The position numbers were made by a program, and so were the translations under genes. Of a stretch of 34,592 nt of DNA, positions 26,657-34,592 are shown piece by piece; positions within the stretch are counted from its first letter, which is position 1; each line of letters begins with the position of its first letter. Location of the stretch: NCBI RefSeq assembly GCF_947387515.1, contig NZ_CANDOB010000011.1:1-34592 (forward strand), written 5' to 3'. The notes beneath the pieces are model-generated. The model did no database searches and was not told the origin of the DNA. It saw only the letters and a list, made by a program, of their open reading frames with translations. Source of the DNA: Alkalihalobacillus sp. CinArs1 (lineage in GTDB: Bacteria; Bacillota; Bacilli; Bacillales; Guptibacillaceae).

Positions 26657-27799
26657 ATGCGTTTTACGATTGAAAGAGAGCATCTTGTATCGAACGTATC
26701 AGATGTAATGAAAGCCGTATCTTCAAGAACGACTATTCCTATTCTTACAGGGATAAAAATTGTTGCTAGTGATGAAGGGGTAACATTAACGGGAAGCGAC
26801 TCCGATATTTCAATCGAATGCTTTATACCGTCAGAAGAGAATGATAAACAAATCGTAGAAGTCTCAAAGATGGGAAGTATCGTACTTCAAGCAAGATTTT
26901 TCTCTGATATTGTAAAGAAACTACCAGGTGATCAAGTAGAGATAGAAGTGTTCGATAGTTTAACGACTAGAATTCGCTCTGGCTCTTCTGAATTTAACCT
27001 GAATGGATTGGATCCGGAAGAATATCCGCGTTTACCAGAAGTGGAAGCTCAAGAAGGGTTTCAAATTCAAGCTGATCTACTAAAGAATATTATTAGACAA
27101 ACCGTATTCGCTGTTTCTACATCTGAAACTAGACCGGTGTTAACAGGTGTAAACTGGGAGCTAGAAAACGACGAGTTGAACTGTACTGCAACAGATAGTC
27201 ATAGACTTGCTCTACGATCTGTTAAAGTTGAACCGAATAGCAGTGAAGTTGCGTTTTCTAACGTTGTAATTCCTGGTAAAAGTTTAAGTGAGCTTTCAAA
27301 AATCATCGATGACAACGAAGATTTAGTCGACATCACTGTGGCTGAAAACCAAATTCTCTTTAAAGCGAACAACCTATTGTTCTTCTCAAGACTTCTAGAC
27401 GGTAACTATCCAGATACAAGCCGCTTGATTCCGAACGATAGTAAAACAAACGTAACGGTTTCAGCGAAAGAACTACTTCAAGCGATCGACCGTGCGTCTG
27501 TGTTAGCTCGAGAAGGTCGAAATAACGTCGTGAAACTTGCGAGTCTTGAAGAGTCATCGCTTGAAATTTCATCTAACTCACCTGAAATCGGTAAAGTTAT
27601 CGAGCAAGTACAAGCTCACTCATATGACGGTGAAGAATTAAAGATTTCATTTAGTGCGAAATACATGATGGATGCTTTAAGAGCGATGGACTCTAACGAA
27701 GTAAACATCAGCTTCACTGGAGCGATGCGTCCTTTCTTGATCAAACCGATCGAAGGCGCAGCAATCATGCAGCTGATTCTCCCGGTGAGAACGTATTGA
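26657..27799 (+). CDS. dnaN: DNA polymerase III beta subunit (sliding clamp) DnaN
   Basis: A 380-residue protein that forms a dimeric ring around DNA and holds polymerases and repair enzymes. The product begins MRFTIEREHLVSNVSDVMKAVSSR and ends ILPVRTY, and contains the three tandem domains of about 120-130 residues expected of the clamp (TIPILTGI, TRPVLTGV and MRPFLIKP mark them). The ATG at 26657 has GGAGG at good distance (TTAGGAGGTAAATT). It lies downstream of dnaA across the unwinding region and is followed by a strong terminator. The short palindrome in the gap may affect its expression, but I have no evidence. Confidence 0.98.
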   Translation: MRFTIEREHLVSNVSDVMKAVSSRTTIPILTGIKIVASDEGVTLTGSDSDISIECFIPSEENDKQIVEVSKMGSIVLQARFFSDIVKKLPGDQVEIEVFDSLTTRIRSGSSEFNLNGLDPEEYPRLPEVEAQEGFQIQADLLKNIIRQTVFAVSTSETRPVLTGVNWELENDELNCTATDSHRLALRSVKVEPNSSEVAFSNVVIPGKSLSELSKIIDDNEDLVDITVAENQILFKANNLLFFSRLLDGNYPDTSRLIPNDSKTNVTVSAKELLQAIDRASVLAREGRNNVVKLASLEESSLEISSNSPEIGKVIEQVQAHSYDGEELKISFSAKYMMDALRAMDSNEVNISFTGAMRPFLIKPIEGAAIMQLILPVRTY

Positions 27800-27818
27800 T
27801 CTTTTAAATACAGCTATC

Positions 27819-27857
27819 AACAAGCTGCCAAGGACGTGATCCTGGCAGCTTGTTTTT
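27819..27857 (+). terminator. dnaN terminator
   Basis: A 12-bp stem AACAAGCTGCCA (27819-27830) with TGGCAGCTTGTT (27843-27854), extended by GGA/TCC after a one-base bulge, then TTTTTG. It ends the dnaA-dnaN transcript. The yaaA gene then needs its own promoter; a TATAAT-like -10 is at 27912-27917 but has no good -35. Confidence 0.88.
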
Positions 27858-27983
27858 GTAGTCTTAATAATTTTTTCGCCTTTTTCTCATGCGTTTTTAG
27901 TGAAAAAGAGGTATAATAAACTATTGGCATCCTTGAAACTGAATATGAAAAAGATATTCAAAAGGACAATTGAGGTGAATGGT

Positions 27984-28196
27984 ATGGAACAAGTAAAATT
28001 ACTTAAAGAACATATTACTCTCGGACAACTTCTTCAAGAAACCGGGGTTATCGATACTGGTGGTATGGCCAAATGGTTTTTATCAGAGTATGAAGTATAT
28101 GTGAACGGAGAATTAGAAGATCGTCGAGGTAAAAAACTCTATGATCAAGACAAAGTTATGATTCCTGGAGTAGGAGAGTTTGTTGTAACTAGCTGA
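27984..28196 (+). CDS. yaaA: S4-domain RNA-binding protein YaaA
   Basis: A 70-residue S4-domain protein of the YaaA family, always found between dnaN and recF in Bacillales. The S4 motif appears in [23 protein letters not shown] and [21 protein letters not shown]. It is assumed to bind RNA and has been linked to ribosome assembly, but its role is not established here. The frame is open for 28 codons upstream, but the ATG at 27984 has GAGGTG six bases upstream and gives the family length (about 71). The next gene, recF, starts 15 bases beyond its stop. Confidence 0.93.
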   Translation: MEQVKLLKEHITLGQLLQETGVIDTGGMAKWFLSEYEVYVNGELEDRRGKKLYDQDKVMIPGVGEFVVTS

Positions 28197-28210
28197 ATGG
28201 GGGTATCCCG

Positions 28211-29329
28211 TTGCATCTAAACACGTTAACAGTTACGAACTACCGTAACTACGGTAAGCAAGAGCTTGCATTTGAGAATAATGTAAATGTTTTTCTGGGA
28301 GAGAATGCTCAAGGAAAAACAAACATCATGGAAGCAATTTATGTACTCGCGATGGCGCGGTCTCATCGAACACCAAGAGATAAAGAATTAATCAATTGGG
28401 ATGAGGAGTATGCTAAAATAGAAGGCAGAATAGAAAAAAGAAACGGTCCCCTATCCCTCCAGCTGGTCATTTCCCATAAAGGTAAAAAAGCGAAACTAAA
28501 TCAATTGGAACAGCAAAAGCTTAGTAACTATATAGGCGCATTAAATGTGGTTATGTTTGCACCTGAAGATTTAAACCTTGTAAAAGGAAATCCAGGTGTT
28601 CGTCGGCGTTTCATTGATATTGAGCTTGGTCAGGTACAACCTGTCTACCTTTATTACCTTGGTCGGTACCTTAAATTACTTCAACAGAGAAACAGCCTGT
28701 TGAAAGATCTTCGCTATCAAAAAAATCCAGATTACGTGATGTTGGAGATTCTTACCGATCAATTAATCGAATCAGCTGCGAATATTTATGAACGAAGAGT
28801 TAAATTCGTTCGACTCCTCCAAAAATGGGCAGAACCCATTCACTATGGAATCAGTAGAGGGCTAGAAAAGTTAGAAATCAAGTATAATCCTACTATTGAG
28901 GTATCAGAACCTGCTGATTTGTCGAAAATAGTAGATGGATATAAAGAAAAGTTTGATAAGATAAAAGAAAGAGAAGTGGATCGCGGTGTCACGCTCGTAG
29001 GTCCGCATAGGGATGATTTGTCGTTTTTTGTCAATGGGAAAGACGTTCAGACCTATGGCTCACAGGGGCAGCAGCGAACAACTGCTTTATCGCTTAAGCT
29101 CGCCGAAATTGAATTGATCCATAGTGAAGTTGGTGAATACCCTTTGCTTCTTTTAGATGATGTCCTGTCAGAATTAGACGATTACAGGCAGTCTCATCTT
29201 TTAAATACAATTCAAGGTAAGGTACAGACGTTTGTTACAACGACTAGTGTAGAAGGAATCAACCATGAAACGCTAGAGAAAGCAACGACCTTTCATGTAC
29301 ATGACGGGCTGATCGATAAAGTGAAATGA
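28211..29329 (+). CDS. recF: DNA replication and repair protein RecF
   Basis: A 372-residue SMC-like ATPase that helps load RecA on gapped DNA and aids restart of stalled forks. Walker A GENAQGKT is at 30-37, the ABC signature YGSQGQQRT at about 280-288, and Walker [13 protein letters not shown] lies near 312-323. The start is TTG at 28211 with GGGGG seven bases upstream; no ATG fits better. It lies 14 bases after yaaA and is followed nine bases later by remB, so yaaA, recF and remB are likely one transcript. Confidence 0.97.
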   Translation: MHLNTLTVTNYRNYGKQELAFENNVNVFLGENAQGKTNIMEAIYVLAMARSHRTPRDKELINWDEEYAKIEGRIEKRNGPLSLQLVISHKGKKAKLNQLEQQKLSNYIGALNVVMFAPEDLNLVKGNPGVRRRFIDIELGQVQPVYLYYLGRYLKLLQQRNSLLKDLRYQKNPDYVMLEILTDQLIESAANIYERRVKFVRLLQKWAEPIHYGISRGLEKLEIKYNPTIEVSEPADLSKIVDGYKEKFDKIKEREVDRGVTLVGPHRDDLSFFVNGKDVQTYGSQGQQRTTALSLKLAEIELIHSEVGEYPLLLLDDVLSELDDYRQSHLLNTIQGKVQTFVTTTSVEGINHETLEKATTFHVHDGLIDKVK

Positions 29330-29338
29330 GGTGAAGAG

Positions 29339-29617
29339 GTGTTTATACACTTAGGCGAAGATGTCGTCGTGCAATCTAGAGATGTTGTTGGGATTTTCGA
29401 TTGGCACGCAATGGAGGAAGCTGAAATTACGACTGAATTCCTTCATAGGCATTCAAAGGATAAGCTTGTAGAAGACATAGGTGGCGATTTAACGAAATCA
29501 ATCGTCATTACGACGGATATGGTGTTTTTATCCCCCTTATCTTCACTAACGTTAAAAAGAAGAGCATACACCGTATCAGACAGTGTAGAAACAACGATTC
29601 GAGGAGAATCATCATAA
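29339..29617 (+). CDS. remB: Extracellular matrix regulator RemB (YaaB, DUF370)
   Basis: A 92-residue DUF370 protein, known in Bacillus subtilis as RemB, linked to activation of biofilm matrix genes. The beginning MFIHLGEDVVVQSRDVVGIFDW is highly typical, and the middle contains SIVITTDMVFLSPLSSLTLKRR. The C-terminus runs about ten residues beyond the B. subtilis form. The start is GTG at 29339, with GAGGTG five bases upstream. It follows recF by nine bases and is followed by gyrB after a gap of 58 bases that contains two small hairpins. Confidence 0.95.
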   Translation: MFIHLGEDVVVQSRDVVGIFDWHAMEEAEITTEFLHRHSKDKLVEDIGGDLTKSIVITTDMVFLSPLSSLTLKRRAYTVSDSVETTIRGESS

Positions 29618-29666
29618 AGCCAGTTAACAAACTGGATCAGAGTCTATCTTTGATAGAGAAATGTAG

Positions 29667-31604
<1,938 letters not shown>

Positions 31605-31615
31605 GTAACAGAAGT

Positions 31616-31638
31616 AAAGGGGATCCACTCCCCTTTTT
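31616..31638 (+). terminator. Weak terminator between gyrB and gyrA
   Basis: A 7-bp stem AAAGGGG (31616-31622) and CCCCTTT (31630-31636), seven-base loop, followed by a short T run (TTTTTCTTCTT). It may only attenuate, because gyrA begins about 90 bases later without a strong promoter that I can see. Confidence 0.65.
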
Positions 31639-31729
31639 CTTCTTGTAACTATGAAAATGATGGTTTTCAAAGTTTCTAACAAAAGAGCAATAGAAAAGAT
31701 GAACAAGAGTACAATTGGAGGTTTTCCGT

Positions 31730-34294
31730 ATGTCTGATATGGAAAGATCGAGAGTAAAAGAAATAAATATTAGTCAGGAAATGCGCACCTCCTTCATGGA
31801 TTATGCGATGAGCGTTATCGTTAGCCGCGCTCTACCTGATGTACGTGATGGCCTAAAACCGGTACACCGTCGTATCCTGTATGCGATGAACGACCTTGGA
31901 ATGACATCTGATAAAGCGTATAAGAAGTCAGCACGTATCGTAGGTGAAGTTATCGGTAAGTACCACCCGCACGGTGACTCTGCCGTTTACGATACGATGG
32001 TTCGAATGGCGCAAGACTTTAGCTATCGAAACATGTTGATAGACGGACATGGTAACTTCGGATCCATCGATGGAGATGCAGCAGCTGCAATGCGTTACAC
32101 AGAAGCTAGAATGTCTAAGATCTCTATGGAAATGGTACGAGACATCAATAAAGATACGATCGATTACCAAGATAACTATGATGGTTCTGAAAAAGAACCC
32201 ATCGTTCTTCCTGCGAGATTTCCGAACCTTCTTGTGAACGGTGCATCAGGTATCGCTGTAGGTATGGCAACAAATATCCCACCGCATAACTTAGGTGAAG
32301 TGGTGGACGGCATTCTCGAACTCAGTAAAAATCCAGAGATGACGATTCCTGAACTTATGGAATTTATCCCAGGACCAGACTTTCCAACTGCAGCGGAAAT
32401 ATTAGGTCGTGAAGGAATCCGTAAAGCATACACTACCGGAAGAGGCTCTATCATTCAGCGTGCGAAAGCTGAGATTGAAGAAAACGCAAGTGGTAAGAAG
32501 AGCATCATCGTAAATGAGCTCCCTTATCAAGTGAACAAAGCTCGCTTAGTTGAGAAAATCGCTGAACTGGTACGTGACAAGAAGATAGAGGGAATCACCG
32601 ATCTTCGAGATGAATCTGACCGTAACGGTATGCGAGTCGTGATCGAAGTACGTAAAGACACCAATGCGAACGTTCTATTAAACAACTTATATAAACAAAC
32701 GGCACTGCAAACTAGCTTCGGCATCAACACACTCGCCCTAGTAGATGGACAGCCAAAAGTATTGACTCTAAAAGAATGTCTCGAGCACTATCTGGAACAT
32801 CAAAAGGTTGTAATTAGAAGAAGAACTCAGTTTGAACTGAATAAAGCTGAGGCAAGAGCACATATTCTTGAAGGATTACGGATCGCTCTTGATCATCTAG
32901 ATGAAGTTATCGCACTCATTAGAGCTTCTGAAACAACAGATATTGCAAGAGAAGGATTGATGACGAAGTTCTCACTCAGTCACGATCAAGCTCAGGCTAT
33001 CCTAGATATGCGTCTACAGCGTCTAACAGGACTAGAGCGAGATAAGATTGAGAATGAATATAAAGAGTTGATGGCGAGAATTGCTGAACTAAAAGCAATC
33101 CTTGCTGACAATGAGAAGGTTCTAGAAATCATCCGTGAAGAGCTCTTGGAAGTAAAAGAGAAATTCGCAGATCCTCGCCGTACAGAAATTACGGTTGGAT
33201 TTGATATGATTGAAGATGAAGACCTTATTCCGAAACAAAATATCGTTATTACGCTAACGCACAACGGTTACATTAAACGTCTTCCGATCGACACGTACCG
33301 TAGTCAAAAGCGCGGCGGTCGAGGCGTACAGGGGATGGGCACGAATGATGGTGATTTCGTTGAGCACCTTTTCACCACGTTGACCCATAACACGATTCTC
33401 TTCTTTACGAATAAAGGGAAAGTGTACAGGCTGAAAGGTTATGAAGTTCCAGAGCTCAGTAGAACAGCTAAAGGAATCCCTATTATTAACTTGCTTCAAA
33501 TTGAAAAGGATGAGTACATTACGGCAATCATCCCTGTCGAAGAATTCGTTGATGATTGGTACGTCTTCTTTGTTACGAAGCAAGGTGTTGTAAAACGTTC
33601 TCCTTTATCAGCGTTTGGAAACATTCGTAAAGGCGGCTTGATCGCAATCAACTTTAAAGAAGACGATGAGTTGATGGGCGTCCGTCTAACAAATGGTTCA
33701 AAAGAGCTTATCATCGGAACAAAACAGGGGATGGCGATCCGTTTCCATGAGACCGATGTTCGATCGATGGGACGAACTGCAACTGGCGTAAAAGGGATCA
33801 CACTCCAAGAAGACGATAAAGTCGTTGGAGTAGGGACGCTAGATGAAGACCAGGATGTCCTAATCGTAACTGACAAAGGATATGGAAAACGAACTCCGAT
33901 AGAAGAATACCGTGTTCAAACTAGAGGCGGTAAAGGAATTAAGACGTGCAACCTTACAGACCGAAACGGTGTTCTAACATCATTAAAAACCGTAACGCTT
34001 GATGAGGAATGTATGATCATCACAGAGAGCGGAGTCGTGATTAGGATCGACGTTAAAGATATTTCTCAGACTGGCCGTAATACGCAGGGTGTAAAACTGA
34101 TTCGCGTATCTGAAGGCGACTCTGTTGCGACAGTTGCTAAGGTTGAAATCAATGAAGAGGGTATTGAAGGCGAAGATCTAGAAGAATCGTTAGAGTCTGA
34201 TTCTGTCGTTGAAACGATAGAAGAAGTAAATGAAGAAGATGCTCCTACAGCTATTGAAGAGAACGATGATTCGTCCGACGATAGCGAAGCGTAA
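31730..34294 (+). CDS. gyrA: DNA gyrase subunit A
   Basis: The 854-residue cleavage-and-wrapping subunit of gyrase. The catalytic tyrosine is Y123 in [13 protein letters not shown], and the quinolone-determining region keeps S84 and D88, the sensitive-type residues. A winged-helix and tower core is followed by a C-terminal beta-pinwheel with the GyrA box [10 protein letters not shown] beginning near 526, and repeated G-K-G-Y/V blades. The last 50 or so residues form a very acidic tail (D, E, S rich), longer than in B. subtilis GyrA (about 821). The ATG at 31730 has TTGGAGG upstream; a TTG at 31715 lacks one. Confidence 0.98.
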   Translation: MSDMERSRVKEINISQEMRTSFMDYAMSVIVSRALPDVRDGLKPVHRRILYAMNDLGMTSDKAYKKSARIVGEVIGKYHPHGDSAVYDTMVRMAQDFSYRNMLIDGHGNFGSIDGDAAAAMRYTEARMSKISMEMVRDINKDTIDYQDNYDGSEKEPIVLPARFPNLLVNGASGIAVGMATNIPPHNLGEVVDGILELSKNPEMTIPELMEFIPGPDFPTAAEILGREGIRKAYTTGRGSIIQRAKAEIEENASGKKSIIVNELPYQVNKARLVEKIAELVRDKKIEGITDLRDESDRNGMRVVIEVRKDTNANVLLNNLYKQTALQTSFGINTLALVDGQPKVLTLKECLEHYLEHQKVVIRRRTQFELNKAEARAHILEGLRIALDHLDEVIALIRASETTDIAREGLMTKFSLSHDQAQAILDMRLQRLTGLERDKIENEYKELMARIAELKAILADNEKVLEIIREELLEVKEKFADPRRTEITVGFDMIEDEDLIPKQNIVITLTHNGYIKRLPIDTYRSQKRGGRGVQGMGTNDGDFVEHLFTTLTHNTILFFTNKGKVYRLKGYEVPELSRTAKGIPIINLLQIEKDEYITAIIPVEEFVDDWYVFFVTKQGVVKRSPLSAFGNIRKGGLIAINFKEDDELMGVRLTNGSKELIIGTKQGMAIRFHETDVRSMGRTATGVKGITLQEDDKVVGVGTLDEDQDVLIVTDKGYGKRTPIEEYRVQTRGGKGIKTCNLTDRNGVLTSLKTVTLDEECMIITESGVVIRIDVKDISQTGRNTQGVKLIRVSEGDSVATVAKVEINEEGIEGEDLEESLESDSVVETIEEVNEEDAPTAIEENDDSSDDSEA

Positions 34295-34301
34295 CGAATA
34301 G

Positions 34302-34336
34302 ATAAGAAGAGGGGAAACCTTCTTCTTATTTTTTTG
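34302..34336 (+). terminator. gyrA terminator
   Basis: A 12-bp stem (34302-34313 with 34318-34329, one G-U pair) capped by a GAAA tetraloop and followed by a run of seven T residues. It starts eight bases after the gyrA stop codon and cleanly separates gyrA from the rRNA promoters. Confidence 0.93.
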
Positions 34337-34346
34337 TTTTACCCCC

Positions 34347-34375
34347 TTGCGTCAGATCAACACGCATGATAAGAT
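34347..34375 (+). promoter_or_regulatory. rRNA operon promoter P1
   Basis: TTGCGT (34347-34352), a 17-base spacer and TAAGAT (34370-34375). It is the upstream of two tandem promoters, the normal arrangement for a Bacillus rRNA operon. Confidence 0.65.
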
Positions 34376-34445
34376 GTAATTCCGTCGCTTTGAGAGGCCC
34401 ATTTCAAACCTTTCAAAATGAATTAAAAAAACTTAACGAAAGTTA

Positions 34446-34475
34446 TTGACGGGATCATGCTTACCATGATATATT
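34446..34475 (+). promoter_or_regulatory. rRNA operon promoter P2
   Basis: TTGACG (34446-34451), an 18-base spacer and TATATT (34470-34475), preceded by an A/T-rich stretch (about 34418-34445) that could act as an UP element. It lies about 94 bases after P1. Confidence 0.8.
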
Positions 34476-34482
34476 ATTTAAG

Positions 34483-34592
34483 TCGCCGATAAACACGGCG
34501 CAAATGAAAGAAACAAATCGATCTTTGAAAACTGAACGAAACGCCATGCAAGAAATTGTTTCTACGGAAACAAACATTGTTTTTAAGCTAGA
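34483..34592 (+). other. Leader of an rRNA operon (start of pre-16S)
   Basis: After P2 come a small hairpin CGCCG / CGGCG (about 34483-34500) and the sequence ATCTTTGAAAACTGAACG (from 34521), which is the boxA-type antitermination element common in Bacillus rRNA leaders. A 16S rRNA gene is expected downstream of the window end; none of the mature rRNA is seen here. Confidence 0.75.

Noticed and set aside
27889-27917. yaaA promoter with TATAAT at 27912-27917
   Set aside because: The -10 is perfect but no acceptable -35 lies 16-18 bases upstream (ATGCGT at best) and there is no extended -10 TG, so I do not list it as a feature.
28843-29034. Minus-strand open frame inside recF
   Set aside because: Shadow of recF; no ribosome binding site and no recognisable product.

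Overview
This window is the chromosomal replication origin region of a low-GC Gram-positive bacterium, almost certainly a member of the Bacillaceae. The gene order rpmH-rnpA-yidD-yidC-khpB-mnmE-mnmG-rsmG-noc-soj-parB on one side of dnaA and dnaA-dnaN-yaaA-recF-remB-gyrB-gyrA-rrn on the other is the classic Bacillus arrangement. The presence of noc, the sporulation protein YyaC, strong AGGAGG-type ribosome binding sites and frequent TTG/GTG starts agree with that. A genus such as Fictibacillus or a relative is possible, but I cannot fix it from sequence alone.

Layout. Positions 1-250 hold two tRNA genes (initiator Met and Lys) on the minus strand. From 352 to 24469 nearly everything is on the minus strand, reading away from the origin: a PilZ protein, purA, the yybS-gdpP-rplI-dnaB cluster, an HPr-like protein, the rpsF-ssb-rpsR operon, ychF, a DUF951-mscS-YkvI-like transporter group, a DUF554-cysteine desulfurase pair, the chromosome segregation genes parB-soj and noc, the tRNA-modification and rRNA-methylation genes rsmG-mnmG-mnmE, the membrane insertion genes khpB-yidC-yidD, and rnpA-rpmH. 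The single plus-strand gene in this arm is yyaC, which therefore runs head-on to the leftward fork. From 25108 to the end all genes are on the plus strand, from dnaA to gyrA. The window closes with two tandem promoters and the start of the leader of an rRNA operon.

The origin consists of DnaA-box clusters in the rpmH-dnaA gap and in the dnaA-dnaN gap. The second gap also carries a GC-rich step, a run resembling DnaA-trios and an AT-rich stretch, so unwinding is expected just upstream of dnaN. Two near-consensus parS sites lie close by, one inside parB and one between rsmG and noc. Together with soj, parB and noc they form the local partition and nucleoid-occlusion module. A further DnaA-box cluster lies upstream of mnmE.

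The genes are housekeeping functions: replication (dnaA, dnaN, recF, gyrA/B, dnaB, ssb), segregation (soj, parB, noc), translation and RNA maturation (rpsF, rpsR, rplI, rpmH, rnpA, mnmE, mnmG, rsmG, ychF), envelope biogenesis (yidC, yidD, khpB), nucleotide and second-messenger metabolism (purA, gdpP, PilZ). I see no mobile element, CRISPR array, prophage or broken gene. The points most worth a second look are an HPr-like protein lacking the phosphorylatable histidine, a structured rpsF leader, a terminator-like hairpin in the ychF leader, an extra DnaA-box cluster before mnmE, and a purA PurBox pair spaced one helical turn wider than usual. I found no convincing previously undescribed multi-gene system.
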